Assembly (NCBI RefSeq): GCF_000002515.2
Contig: NC_006042.1
Span: 1,302,001 to 1,366,000 of the forward strand
Length of the DNA stretch: 64,000 nt
Reading direction: 5' to 3'
DNA from: Kluyveromyces lactis
Taxonomy: Eukaryota > Ascomycota > Saccharomycetes > Saccharomycetales > Saccharomycetaceae
Part shown: positions 9,121 through 19,230 of the stretch, piece after piece
Position numbering within the stretch: the stretch's first letter is position 1
Layout: every line of letters begins with the position of its first letter
Made by a program: the position numbers and the translations under genes
The notes under the pieces: generated by a model
Told to the model about the DNA's origin: nothing
Seen by the model: only the letters and a program-made list of their open reading frames with translations
The model's database searches: none

Positions 9121-12100
9121 ATGTCTTTCTTGAAGAAGAAGAGTAGCACTGCTGGACATTCAAGGTCAGGATCTGCCTCATCTATACTCAACAAACATGT
9201 TGATCCTGCCAATATCAGTGAGTTTTATCCATCGTCATTGGATCACAAGGTGACCAGTGGTTTGAAGAACGATTATAGTTTTGATTCCAGCAGCAAGGGA
9301 TCCAGGAAGTCCTCTGGTGGGAGCACCAATTCGTTAACATCTGAGCGACTATTATTCAATTGGGATGTCACTGATCCGAGCCAGTGGACGATGCCCAGGA
9401 TAATACAGTGGTTCAGAGCTAACGATTTCAACGATCAGTGGATTACATTTTTCAAGAGGAATAGTATAAGCGGGAATAAGTTCTTGAAACTTCTAGCTTA
9501 CGATAATTTTGCACCATACGAGAAGTCCTTACAACAGTCCAAGAGTTCAAGTTACGAAAGGTTTCAGTACTTATTGAAGAAAACGCTGGAAGAAAACGTG
9601 GTGAAGGGAAACAACAGGAATGGTAATCGGATTATCAATAATTCAAGGTCGTCGAGTGAGTCTGCTAAGGTCAGCCAAAGGTTATCGACATCTTTTTCTA
9701 CCCATATAAGAAGTACATCAGAATCGGCGCTGTTGAATATTGAGAATATTACGAAAGACAGTTCTTCTAGTGAACCTACCACATCAAAAAAGCAAGAAGC
9801 AAGCAATTACAGTTTACCCTTGAGGCAGGCAAAGACCAATAGCGCAAGTGCATTATATAGACGAAGCTTGATCAGCTTACGAAATGCATCATCTACGAAG
9901 GATAACGCATCTAAGAATGATATCAAGATAACTATACCCCCAAGACCTCTATCTACGACAGAAAATACTAATAAATCACCGACAACACCATCATCTGTTA
10001 GTCCCTCTCATACAGCTTATACCGGTATTTTCAGGCGACAACATAAGACCAGTTCTTCGGAATCCTCCCTGTTTACTTCGATTTTTGGACATGGTGTGGT
10101 TGAAGAGCCTGAGGAAACTCCTAAACCCAGACCAGTTGAAAATAGAAGGATTCCTGCCGCATCTACAGTAAATGCATCTACTTCGAAACAGTCGATTAAC
10201 GTAGATGATAAGGCTAGGTTGTGGGATAAAATTAAGCGAAAGGGACAATTACCGGCAGAACCTTCTTCTCAGCCAGCAGCAAGAATAATCATAGAGGAAG
10301 TTAAGGAATCGCCAAAGGCGGAACCACCAGAAATTGTGATACCTGAAGAAATATACCCAAAACGACCCTCAGATTCGAGGGAACTCTTCATTATGTTGAC
10401 GAAAGATAATTCAACTTTCAGTCCGTTCAACGTCCAACCTCATCTTGGTACGGATGTCAGTGAGCTAAAAAAAGCTGTGGCTCTAGCACTTGGGTTAACA
10501 CATTCTAATTTCAGTATTCATCTGACAGATTTTGGAGCGGAATTTGGCTCTCAGATACCAGACGGTCTATTAGCTGACTTTCAGAAGACGTCTTTCCAAA
10601 ATATTCCTAACAAACTCTATATCCAGGACCTAGAAAAGAAGGCTAATCTGAATCCAAGACCAAGAACTGAAACACTGGCTAGTCAACATTCGACGGCAGC
10701 TAGTACAAAGAGTAAAACATCCGTGAAATCAAATGCAAGTGCTGCGAGTAACGGAGAAGGCTCTTCGTCTGACTTGACTTCGATCGATGATCAAGGCTCT
10801 TCTCACCGTAGAGCTTATCCACAAACGCCCAGCCACTATTATGATAATAGCACATCAGCTGAAACAGACTATTGGTCGTTCAAGGATTCTGTGCCAGAGA
10901 CCATATCTGATGCTCCTCACATTACTTTACCCAAAAGTAGGCCCAGTCTTAAACTCAATAGTTCTGTTTTGAATACACATGCTTCAGAGAAAAGTACCTT
11001 CCGAATCATCAGGCAGACAAGTGATACTGATATTGATTTCAATAAAAGACGTGAATCTCCCTACGTAAGAGTGGCCGAATTAGCACCGAAGAGAAAGGCT
11101 CCAAAGCCACCAGTAAATGGCAATCCGGTTACATCCGGGTCGTTGCCTAGCGCGGCTGCTAAAAATGTTTCAGAATCGCCATTGGAATCGCCGCCAAAGT
11201 TAGATAGAAATGGAAAGACAATATATCAGAAGAATAAACCAAGACCTCCACCTCCTCTGACGACAGAACTCGGCTCTAGACGTTCTGTGTCGTCATTAAG
11301 CGGCCAGGATCTGAACGAGGTAAAGGAGTCACCGGTTCAATCGTTTACTCCTGCTTCAACACAAGTTATGGTTCCTCAACCATATAAAGGTGCTTTGGAA
11401 ACGTTGAAACCTCGTAAATCTAGCGCAGATTTATCAATCAGACCGCGGATGTCTTTAAGACAATTCAGCAGGTCAAATTCCTCTCTAAACCGAAAAGTGC
11501 TGTCAACTTCTCGACAAACACTCAACAGGACCAATTCTAAACCATTAGTCACCTCATCTACGGCTGCGGATATCTTTGATGAGAATGATATCTCTTTTGC
11601 TGATGCACCAGAGCTTTCCGACTCAGACGACTATTCTGCCTCTTCTGACGAAATAATATGGTCCAGAGATAGGAAGTCCATATCAAATGACGTACCTGAA
11701 TTTAGTTTCAATACTGAAGATACCATTGATCTTGTAGGAACTGATACTACGCAAGTGTCTGTCGGTGCAACTGAAGGTTCTGACACACCAAAGAAAATGG
11801 CATTAAGACCCTCTCCTGATGTTGTTTATCAGAACTTGGAAAAATTCTTTCCAGATGCTGATCTAGATAATCCAATCCTTGAAGGATTAACACCCCCACC
11901 TTCCCCAAATGCAGACAGTTCACCTCCAAGCCCTAGAGGTTTTGAAAAGTCATTAAAGACAAAATCAGAGCAACAGCCAGCATTTCTTTCTAGTCGTGGT
12001 GAAAGTTCTCAGTTCTTGACCCCCGTCAAAAGCCTTAAACCACCTAAGAGAACAAAGACCATCAGAATAATTGCCCAAGAAGCAAGCGAGGCGAGAAAAA

Positions 12101-13137
12101 ATGAGGTGTCTCAGAAATTGCAAAGAAAAAATACTAAGATGTGGGGTACCAAAGTCGTAGAAATAACGGATAAACGCACAATCTCAATTAACAAATCCAG
12201 AAACTCTAGGGGTGAGTATAAAGAGTTTGCATGGATTAAAGGTGAAATTATTGGTAAGGGTTCTTTCGGTGCAGTGTATCTAGCTTTGAACGTTACAACA
12301 GGAGAAATGCTCGCAGTCAAACAAGTGACAGTACCCGAGTTTAGCTCTCAAGATGAATCGGCAATAAGTATGGTTGAAGCTTTAAAATCAGAAGTATCTA
12401 CTTTAAAAGACTTAAATCACGTCAATATTGTCCAATATCTTGGTTTTGAAGAAAAAAACGGGATCTATAGTTTGTTCTTGGAATATGTTGCAGGTGGCTC
12501 TGTTGGGTCGCTGATAAGAATGTATGGAAGGTTTGATGATCAACTGATAAGACACCTCACTAAACAAGTTTTGGAAGGATTGGCATATTTGCATTCAAAA
12601 GGAATACTTCATCGTGATATGAAAGCTGACAATTTGCTATTAGATAATGACGGTGTCTGTAAAATCAGTGATTTTGGTATTTCAAGGAAATCTAACAATA
12701 TTTATTCTAACTCGGATATGACCATGCGAGGGACTGTGTTTTGGATGGCACCTGAAATGGTGGACACTGCTCATGGCTACAGTGCAAAGGTTGATATTTG
12801 GTCCCTAGGATGTGTAGTTTTGGAAATGTTTGCTGGGAAAAGGCCTTGGTCTAATTTTGAAGTAGTCGCTGCTATGTTCCAAATTGGTAAATCCAAAACA
12901 GCACCACCAATACCAGATGATACGAAAGATTTAGTTTCACCTGCAGGGCAGAGTTTCTTGGATCAGTGCTTTGAAATAGATCCAGAAATGAGACCAACTG
13001 CAGATTCTCTAGTGGGCCATCCGTTCTGTAAAACAAGTTCGTCTTTCGATTTCCCTAAAACTAAATTGGCACAATTTATCAAATCAAATGATAAGTTGAA
13101 CAGCAGTAGGCTGCGCATAAGCTCGCAAGAGCTGTAG
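9121..13137 (+). CDS. BCK1: MAPKKK of the cell wall integrity pathway
   Basis: This 1338-residue protein carries a C-terminal Ser/Thr kinase domain (about residues 1035-1310) after a long Ser/Pro-rich regulatory region. Visible kinase motifs are the glycine loop GKGSFGAVY, the lysine in AVKQV, the catalytic loop HRDMKADN near residue 1163, DFG near 1183 and the GTVFWMAPE activation-segment end. Bck1 relays Pkc1 signals to Mkk1/2 and Slt2 at the plasma membrane and bud neck. A conserved N-terminal block (WTMPRIIQWFRANDFNDQW, about 95-115) and a second conserved block near 420-510 precede the kinase. The frame is open from a GTG at 9112, but the ATG at 9121 (MSFLKKKSS) is the sensible start. 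S. cerevisiae Bck1 is somewhat longer (about 1478). Confidence 0.96.
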   Translation: MSFLKKKSSTAGHSRSGSASSILNKHVDPANISEFYPSSLDHKVTSGLKNDYSFDSSSKGSRKSSGGSTNSLTSERLLFNWDVTDPSQWTMPRIIQWFRANDFNDQWITFFKRNSISGNKFLKLLAYDNFAPYEKSLQQSKSSSYERFQYLLKKTLEENVVKGNNRNGNRIINNSRSSSESAKVSQRLSTSFSTHIRSTSESALLNIENITKDSSSSEPTTSKKQEASNYSLPLRQAKTNSASALYRRSLISLRNASSTKDNASKNDIKITIPPRPLSTTENTNKSPTTPSSVSPSHTAYTGIFRRQHKTSSSESSLFTSIFGHGVVEEPEETPKPRPVENRRIPAASTVNASTSKQSINVDDKARLWDKIKRKGQLPAEPSSQPAARIIIEEVKESPKAEPPEIVIPEEIYPKRPSDSRELFIMLTKDNSTFSPFNVQPHLGTDVSELKKAVALALGLTHSNFSIHLTDFGAEFGSQIPDGLLADFQKTSFQNIPNKLYIQDLEKKANLNPRPRTETLASQHSTAASTKSKTSVKSNASAASNGEGSSSDLTSIDDQGSSHRRAYPQTPSHYYDNSTSAETDYWSFKDSVPETISDAPHITLPKSRPSLKLNSSVLNTHASEKSTFRIIRQTSDTDIDFNKRRESPYVRVAELAPKRKAPKPPVNGNPVTSGSLPSAAAKNVSESPLESPPKLDRNGKTIYQKNKPRPPPPLTTELGSRRSVSSLSGQDLNEVKESPVQSFTPASTQVMVPQPYKGALETLKPRKSSADLSIRPRMSLRQFSRSNSSLNRKVLSTSRQTLNRTNSKPLVTSSTAADIFDENDISFADAPELSDSDDYSASSDEIIWSRDRKSISNDVPEFSFNTEDTIDLVGTDTTQVSVGATEGSDTPKKMALRPSPDVVYQNLEKFFPDADLDNPILEGLTPPPSPNADSSPPSPRGFEKSLKTKSEQQPAFLSSRGESSQFLTPVKSLKPPKRTKTIRIIAQEASEARKNEVSQKLQRKNTKMWGTKVVEITDKRTISINKSRNSRGEYKEFAWIKGEIIGKGSFGAVYLALNVTTGEMLAVKQVTVPEFSSQDESAISMVEALKSEVSTLKDLNHVNIVQYLGFEEKNGIYSLFLEYVAGGSVGSLIRMYGRFDDQLIRHLTKQVLEGLAYLHSKGILHRDMKADNLLLDNDGVCKISDFGISRKSNNIYSNSDMTMRGTVFWMAPEMVDTAHGYSAKVDIWSLGCVVLEMFAGKRPWSNFEVVAAMFQIGKSKTAPPIPDDTKDLVSPAGQSFLDQCFEIDPEMRPTADSLVGHPFCKTSSSFDFPKTKLAQFIKSNDKLNSSRLRISSQEL

Positions 13138-13325
13138 AGCATGATCTTTTTTAAATGATATATAACGTTAAATCACTAACAAATAATGCTGATCAAAAAG
13201 GACTGAACTTAATATTTATAACCCAAAGTGTACTTTACAAACTAAATTCAAAAAAATAAGCTGGTGCATCTCTCAAATACAATATCATAATGATGTTCCA
13301 TATACCGCTACATATTGTACATAAA

Positions 13326-15212
13326 TCATTCAACTTCAGGAGTGTTCATCAACTCATCAATTTCGATTTCTGCTAAAAGGGAATCTAATGTTGCGTTTAT
13401 CATTTCAATAATTTTGTAAGATAAATACAAAGGCTGTCTGAGAGGATACCTTAATGGGGAATCTTCTGAGATCCAAAACAAATGCTGGTTCGGTTGCGAT
13501 GGTTTACTTTCCAAACGCAAGTATTGTACCCATTCTGTGTACGTAAATTCGTATGCTTGATCTTGATGTGATAATTGATCGATGTCTTCCAAATCATCAA
13601 GCAATTCTTTGATTTCTGCTATCTTCGAGAACCTTGTTTCCTTACGTACACTGGTTACAAGAGATGGCAGTGATTTACATTTGAGGAGCAAGGTCTTGCT
13701 ACCTCGTCTCCTTAGTTTTGAGCTCGATAAAGAACAGATGTTGTCACTAATAACTCTCTGTTCATAATTTTCAAATTCCTGTTCATCAGGTAATGTTTCA
13801 GATTCTGCAGTTTGGTCAACGGTAGCCATCGAGGAAGTCTTGACAACAAACTGTTCTCGTACTTTACCAACACAATATTTTGCCATTCTATATAGATTTC
13901 CAAGGTGGAAATACTCTAGAATATTGTTATCAATTGATTTTGATATCTCATATATCCAGTCACCAACAGTTGATATTAAAACCGTCATTAGAGGTACAGC
14001 GCCTAAACACCAAATCACATAAAATGCTCTCCCACATCCAGATACTGGAGAGGGCACACCGTATCCAATAGTTAGAACCGACAAGAGACAGAAGTAAAAT
14101 GCCTCGAAATAGGTCCATGATTCGGAGAAATATAGGACTAAGGCTCCTAACATGAGGAATAAAGCGAAAAGTGTAATTGTCAGAATAATTGAATTTCGCC
14201 GCTGCAACATTTTGGAGCGTTTTCTAATCGACTGAATAGTCTCGTAAGCATCATGGTCTGTAAATTCCAAAGCTGGGTTTGCTAAGTATTTTTGATAGAC
14301 TTTTTCTCTTTGAATTTCTACGCTATAGAAGAAGAATATTGGCCCTGATGAACTTTTCATGGTGCCACTAATCATCACAACAATCAAACCAAGAACAATT
14401 AACCCAACCAATGAATATATTAAGATCATTACTTCTGAGGCTGTGTTATCTGGAAATATGTCACCTAGTCCAATGGTCAACACTGAGACGACACAGAAAT
14501 ACAAACTTGCACCATAAGTTTGACCGAGCAATTGAGAGAACATGGCAGCACCCCATAAAAACCATATAGCAAACACAAAAGTAAATTTCATGAGCAACCG
14601 TTCATTGTCCAAGAGATTGAAAGTGGCGGGATATTTTTTTTTGTAATATCCGGATACATGTATCGATTGAAGTATCAAGCATAACAAGTACAAGCAAGCC
14701 GTTATCACGGCATACCAATACCCTATAGATCTTTGATAGCCATCTTCAAAGTAAATGAGCGTGGAGATGAGCAAAGCAATCGTTAAGGTTAATTGAGCTA
14801 TAATCCAACCTGATATGCAAATTATCTGCGCTTTCACGTATGCTAGCTTTCCAGTGAAGTTTAAAAGGAGCACGAAATTTGCTATAACACCACTCACTAG
14901 GGAAATAATGTTGAGAACTCTAATTCCTGGAGGGTCAGAAACCTGGTGTCCGGTATGTGGATCAATTCTCCAATGATCTACTGCACATGCCACGGATATC
15001 ATATTGGAAAGCGGTCCTAAACATGCTGTCACTACTGGGAAATAGCATGACACTGCGAACCACACGATAAACCATTTAGATGAGGGATCTATAGATAAAA
15101 TTTCGAGCCTTTCAGCTTTGAAACCGACAGATTCAGTCAAGGCTCGAGTTGATAATTCAAAATTCGTAGAAAAATTCCGAGCTGATGCATTTCTGCTCCT
15201 CGGGATATGCAT
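13326..15212 (-). CDS. TOK1: Outward-rectifying two-pore K+ channel
   Basis: A 628-residue fungal TOK channel (S. cerevisiae 691). The N-terminal half has five membrane spans, then the first pore loop with filter TIGLGD (near residue 247). A second pair of spans brackets the second pore loop near 382. The first filter is canonical. The second reads TIGYGV, where S. cerevisiae Tok1, from memory, has TIGYGD, so the conserved Asp after GYG is Val here. The flanking residues GRAFYVIWCLGAVPLM match Tok1 well, so this is a local change and not a wrong frame. The cytosolic C-tail ends near RYPLRQPLYLSYKIIEM, also conserved. It follows BCK1 directly; KHA1, which lies between them in S. cerevisiae, is absent. 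Confidence 0.94.
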   Translation of the reverse strand: MHIPRSRNASARNFSTNFELSTRALTESVGFKAERLEILSIDPSSKWFIVWFAVSCYFPVVTACLGPLSNMISVACAVDHWRIDPHTGHQVSDPPGIRVLNIISLVSGVIANFVLLLNFTGKLAYVKAQIICISGWIIAQLTLTIALLISTLIYFEDGYQRSIGYWYAVITACLYLLCLILQSIHVSGYYKKKYPATFNLLDNERLLMKFTFVFAIWFLWGAAMFSQLLGQTYGASLYFCVVSVLTIGLGDIFPDNTASEVMILIYSLVGLIVLGLIVVMISGTMKSSSGPIFFFYSVEIQREKVYQKYLANPALEFTDHDAYETIQSIRKRSKMLQRRNSIILTITLFALFLMLGALVLYFSESWTYFEAFYFCLLSVLTIGYGVPSPVSGCGRAFYVIWCLGAVPLMTVLISTVGDWIYEISKSIDNNILEYFHLGNLYRMAKYCVGKVREQFVVKTSSMATVDQTAESETLPDEQEFENYEQRVISDNICSLSSSKLRRRGSKTLLLKCKSLPSLVTSVRKETRFSKIAEIKELLDDLEDIDQLSHQDQAYEFTYTEWVQYLRLESKPSQPNQHLFWISEDSPLRYPLRQPLYLSYKIIEMINATLDSLLAEIEIDELMNTPEVE

Positions 15213-15690
15213 AAATGCTTATAATTTCAAATCCGTAATGAAATAAACTTTACCTCTAGTTATACCCAACATATATCAAGGTGTATCACAAACACTGATT
15301 ACAGAATCGTAACTCGGAATAGCATCCCATTCCAGCTTATCTTACTCGTAAATTTACATAGTTTAACTACATCATCGAACTTCATTAAGGAATTTAGTAG
15401 AATTTAATGTAGGATACTTCAAAATTGCTGTGATGCATGGGTGTGTTGAAGCTGGCAACGTTAAAGAACCATCGAATTCGAAACGTAAATAAAGATCATC
15501 AAGCAGGAAAAGTGACGCGTCCGCTGACGAGACGACTGAATTGAAACATTGAAGGTAGAAAGAGAGCATCTCTTTTAGGTGTTTGACCGGTCGTAATAGG
15601 TGGCTTCATTCACCAACTGAGAAGAAAAGAGAGAAACTGGTGACTTTGAATAGAATAAAAGTTTAATTGCAAAGGCTCCTCTTTATCAGC
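15213..15690. other. TOK1-SRS2 divergent promoter region
   Basis: 478 bases between two divergent starts. It contains an MCB box (15515-15520). A 65-codon ATG ORF on the minus strand (15372-15569) has no recognisable family and lies where promoter sequence is expected, so I do not call it a gene. Confidence 0.45.
15515..15520. promoter_or_regulatory. MCB box (ACGCGT) upstream of SRS2
   Basis: A perfect ACGCGT lies 171 bases before the SRS2 ATG. This is the binding core of MBF (Mbp1-Swi6), which drives G1/S genes. The same hexamer occurs upstream of the second helicase and of DPB11. Confidence 0.55.
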
Positions 15691-18600
15691 ATGTCATTAG
15701 CTGCTTCAGATGTGTACCTGTCGAATCTCAACGATGCACAACGAAAGGCTGTCATATATGATTATACTAAAGCTCTTCAGATTATAGCTGGCCCGGGTAC
15801 TGGTAAGACGAAAGTCCTTACAGCACGATTTGCATACCTTGTGCTGAGCCAGAAGATAAATGCTGAAGAAATTATCATGACTACTTTTACAAGAAAGGCG
15901 GCGGAAGAAATGAAAGAGAGATTGGTACCTGTATTGGTTTCAAACGGAATATCACCTCATGGTTTGAAGATAGGAACATTCCATAGTATATGCTGGAAAT
16001 TATTGAAAGAAAAGGGATTCCTAATAGGCAAAGAAAAGATAGAGAGAGCGACAACAGAGAAAATTAAGAGTATATTGGAAGAGCTAATAGTTGAAATGCC
16101 TGATCAAATAAGAGATTATGCCTGTACCAAGTCATATAAGAATGAAGTTAGTCTATGCAGGTTGAAAAATAATCAATGGCAAGTGCATCCGGATATGATA
16201 CTGAAGCGGATTAGTGAGTTGAAGGCTGACGCGATAACTCCAGAGAAATATGAACAACAAGCGATTTTCGATGAAGCACTTCTACATTTTTATCAGCAAT
16301 ATCAAGCAAAACTTTCCAAGGAACATCTTATAGACTTTGACGATGTAATGTTATACTCGTTTGAACTTTTATCGAAACATAGAGTGTGGAAAAACATCAA
16401 GCATGTTCTTGTTGATGAGTTTCAAGATACAAATTTATTACAGATACATCTAATATTCCAGTTCGCGAGAGGATCACATCATAGCTGTGAAGGTGTTACT
16501 GTTGTAGGTGATCCCGATCAAGGTATATATGGGTTCCGTTCAGCGCTTTCACATAATTTTCAAACAATGATAGAACTTTGTCCAATTGAATACGATCAAA
16601 TTGTGTTGAAAGAAAACTATCGTTCCGCACAAGCAATTCTTGATATCTCGGAAACAGTTATTAAGCAGCAAAAAAGTGGTAGGGATAACAGAGAACCACT
16701 TCGAGCGCAGTTTGTTACGGACAATAAACCTGTTTACATGTCCTTTCCCTCCGATGATACGGAGGCTTACACTATCACAAAAGAGATTTTATATCTGAAG
16801 GCTATTCCAGGTTTGTTCAAGTACAAAGATTTTGCAATATTGGTACGACTTAAAAGAAGTTTAAGGACATTCGAAAATGCATTGATTGCTCACAAGATAC
16901 CATATGTGATTCAGAAAGGGTACACGTTTTGGGAACTCAAGGAATGCAAGGCAATCATTAGATACATGAGTATGATATGCAATGATGACGACTGGGAATC
17001 CTTAAAGAGAACTATCAACTATCCAAACAGAGGTGTTGGTGAAACTACTGTTGGGAAAATTGCCGCCGCTTTTGAGAAGGAATCAACAGCTGAAAAGAAT
17101 GAAACCGCTTTTAGTTTTCTTCAAAAGATTGCACGAGATTCAGTGAAGATAAATATTAGTAACAGCTCTATGATTGGTATAAAAGATTACGTTAATATAA
17201 TAGAACAGGTCAGAAAGTTTTTCTCGGAGATATATTCCGATGCCGGTAAGAGTACTATTGCTGACGCCTTCGAAAAGTTTTACGTTTTAACTGGCTTAAG
17301 AGGACAATACAAACCTGAAAAGAAATCAGGCTCGATAGCTTCAGATGACCAAAGTACTGAAAAAGAGGCGCATCGCCATTTGAACGTTCTCAACGTCAAG
17401 AATTATTTCAGTACCTTCAAGATTCCCTTGGGTGATGGTGATGGGGAACCGAGAATTGTTGATTTAATTGGGTTTTGCCACGAATTCGTCAGCTTCACAG
17501 ACTTATACACATTCAACGAGGACAATGACAACGATGTCAAGGATGATCATGAAACGAAAGATGCCGTGGTCTTATCGACTATTCATGCTTCCAAAGGGCT
17601 TGAATGGCCAGTGGTTTTTGTTCCACAATGTGTAGAGGGGTTACTTCCAAGTTATTATAAAGATTCAAGTGATATGCCAGCACCTGATGAAGACAGCGAT
17701 GAAAATATGGCTGTCGGAGATGCATACAATGAACCTACTGATTCACAGGATGACAATCGAGATGGGAAGAATCCAAGCTCACCTACGAAGAAGAAATCCA
17801 GGACTAGTTTCAGTGAAGAGAGGCGGATGTTTTTTGTGGCATTAACTAGAGCAAAATACCTTCTATATATCACAACTGTTGAAAAGGAGGCTACGAGCTT
17901 CAAAAGCAGATTTTTGAAGAACGAAGTTATTGAACTTTGTGATGACACCTTGAAGTGTTTTGAGAGCATCGAACATTTATTCAAATTGTATTACACACTG
18001 AAAGTTCAGATTCCTAATCAAGATCGGATTTCGTATGACCAATTGATCAAGGATTATTACAACTATGGGTTCAACAGTCGTCAGCTACTATTTTGGAAAG
18101 ACAACAAGTATTCACACGTTGATCTTCCAAACATGACAGAAAATACAATCGGAATAGTTACGAAAAAGAACGAAATTGAGTCAGAACTATGTTCTGCATT
18201 ACCTAGAGTCAATAAAACTAACACCACTCGGAAGACAGTTCATGTAAGACCGGGTGAACTCATCATAAAACAGGAAAGAGGAACGCCTCCATTATTTAAC
18301 AGCCCATCAAAACTAAGCCCGACCCCAAACATGTCCCCCACTAAGATGCCTCCCTTAACAAGGGAAGAAACTAGAGAGCTGGATGTACTTCTAAGTGATA
18401 ACGAATTTCTGCCTGAAGCTCCTTCCCAAGCTCCTCCAATAAAAAGCGAATCGGACTACACTGCGGCGGAGATTTTACACAATAAAGATGAGTCGATAAT
18501 TGATAATCGCCCAATTCTCACAAGTGCCAGAATTCTTGCATCCGCAATTAAACAGGAACTTTCACAATCTATCCCCAATATTGATGCACCTTCCACCGAA

Positions 18601-18885
18601 ACACCCTCTATCAAAGAAGAAAACGACACTGCTTTCAAAGGAAATGTCCCTAAAAAACCATCGACAAAATCAAATAAAAAGAGGGAACGTAGACAACGGA
18701 AAGAGCAACATCATCCCAGACCACAGAGCTCTTCAGGGTCTGTCAAGAAAACGAACAAGATACTTTCAAGAAAGGTGAAATTGGAACCTAAATCCACTAA
18801 TGATATTTTACTGAAGCTCGAGAAAGCTAAACAACGGAAAGAAGAATGGGATGGCGAAATTATAGACTTGAGGTCATCCCAATAA
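15691..18885 (+). CDS. SRS2: UvrD-type 3'-5' DNA helicase Srs2 (anti-recombinase)
   Basis: A 1064-residue SF1A helicase. Motifs in order: Q motif (LNDAQRKAV), Walker A (AGPGTGKTKVLTARF), Ia (TTFTRKAAEEMKERL), Walker B (VLVDEFQDTN), III (GDPDQGIYGFR), IV (ENYRSAQAIL), V (STIHASKGLEWPVVF) and VI (ERRMFFVALTRAK). Srs2 strips Rad51 from single-stranded DNA and restrains recombination at SUMO-PCNA-marked forks. The tail after residue 850 has five psi-K-x-E sumoylation consensus sites (Lys860, 918, 954, 975, 1030) and ends in EIIDLRSSQ, a SUMO-interaction-like motif. This resembles the S. cerevisiae Srs2 tail. Motif III has Gly where Ser is usual (DQSIY). The frame opens at a TTG at 15667; the ATG at 15691 (MSLAASDVY) is used. 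Of the two tandem copies, this one is best called SRS2. Confidence 0.93.
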   Translation: MSLAASDVYLSNLNDAQRKAVIYDYTKALQIIAGPGTGKTKVLTARFAYLVLSQKINAEEIIMTTFTRKAAEEMKERLVPVLVSNGISPHGLKIGTFHSICWKLLKEKGFLIGKEKIERATTEKIKSILEELIVEMPDQIRDYACTKSYKNEVSLCRLKNNQWQVHPDMILKRISELKADAITPEKYEQQAIFDEALLHFYQQYQAKLSKEHLIDFDDVMLYSFELLSKHRVWKNIKHVLVDEFQDTNLLQIHLIFQFARGSHHSCEGVTVVGDPDQGIYGFRSALSHNFQTMIELCPIEYDQIVLKENYRSAQAILDISETVIKQQKSGRDNREPLRAQFVTDNKPVYMSFPSDDTEAYTITKEILYLKAIPGLFKYKDFAILVRLKRSLRTFENALIAHKIPYVIQKGYTFWELKECKAIIRYMSMICNDDDWESLKRTINYPNRGVGETTVGKIAAAFEKESTAEKNETAFSFLQKIARDSVKINISNSSMIGIKDYVNIIEQVRKFFSEIYSDAGKSTIADAFEKFYVLTGLRGQYKPEKKSGSIASDDQSTEKEAHRHLNVLNVKNYFSTFKIPLGDGDGEPRIVDLIGFCHEFVSFTDLYTFNEDNDNDVKDDHETKDAVVLSTIHASKGLEWPVVFVPQCVEGLLPSYYKDSSDMPAPDEDSDENMAVGDAYNEPTDSQDDNRDGKNPSSPTKKKSRTSFSEERRMFFVALTRAKYLLYITTVEKEATSFKSRFLKNEVIELCDDTLKCFESIEHLFKLYYTLKVQIPNQDRISYDQLIKDYYNYGFNSRQLLFWKDNKYSHVDLPNMTENTIGIVTKKNEIESELCSALPRVNKTNTTRKTVHVRPGELIIKQERGTPPLFNSPSKLSPTPNMSPTKMPPLTREETRELDVLLSDNEFLPEAPSQAPPIKSESDYTAAEILHNKDESIIDNRPILTSARILASAIKQELSQSIPNIDAPSTETPSIKEENDTAFKGNVPKKPSTKSNKKRERRQRKEQHHPRPQSSSGSVKKTNKILSRKVKLEPKSTNDILLKLEKAKQRKEEWDGEIIDLRSSQ

Positions 18886-19230
18886 TACCATTAGATAACT
18901 AGATACCCGTAATTATATAGCATCTTAAATTCACTCCTCGTGGATTGACAGATAAAATTTCTACGTTTTGACACATTTGACGCGTGTTGATCTTCATTCG
19001 CGTTCTGATATTATTCAAAAAGAAACCGTCCCTGATAAAATGTAAACATAAAAGATATGCAGTTGAAGTATCTGTTCTCTGACAGATAATCAAAGGACAC
19101 ACATAGATTAGTTAGACAGTGGTATTCCCCCTTACAGTATACCCATACTGTTGATTTCTGATTCCACTTTCGAAGAATTAGAACAACATATAATATCTAT
19201 CTATTCAGTGTTTTGATTGACTGAAGTAAA
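18886..19230. other. Spacer between the two SRS2-type helicases
   Basis: 345 bases between two genes on the same strand. An MCB hexamer lies at 18980-18985. I see no leftover coding sequence of a third copy and no direct repeat marking the duplication ends. Confidence 0.45.
18980..18985. promoter_or_regulatory. MCB box (ACGCGT) upstream of the SRS2-like gene
   Basis: A perfect ACGCGT lies 246 bases before the start of the second helicase. With the matching box upstream of SRS2 it suggests both copies may be expressed at G1/S through MBF. Confidence 0.5.

Noticed and set aside
15372-15569. 65-codon minus-strand ORF upstream of SRS2
   Set aside because: Real ATG but no family features, and it overlaps the MCB box and expected promoter.
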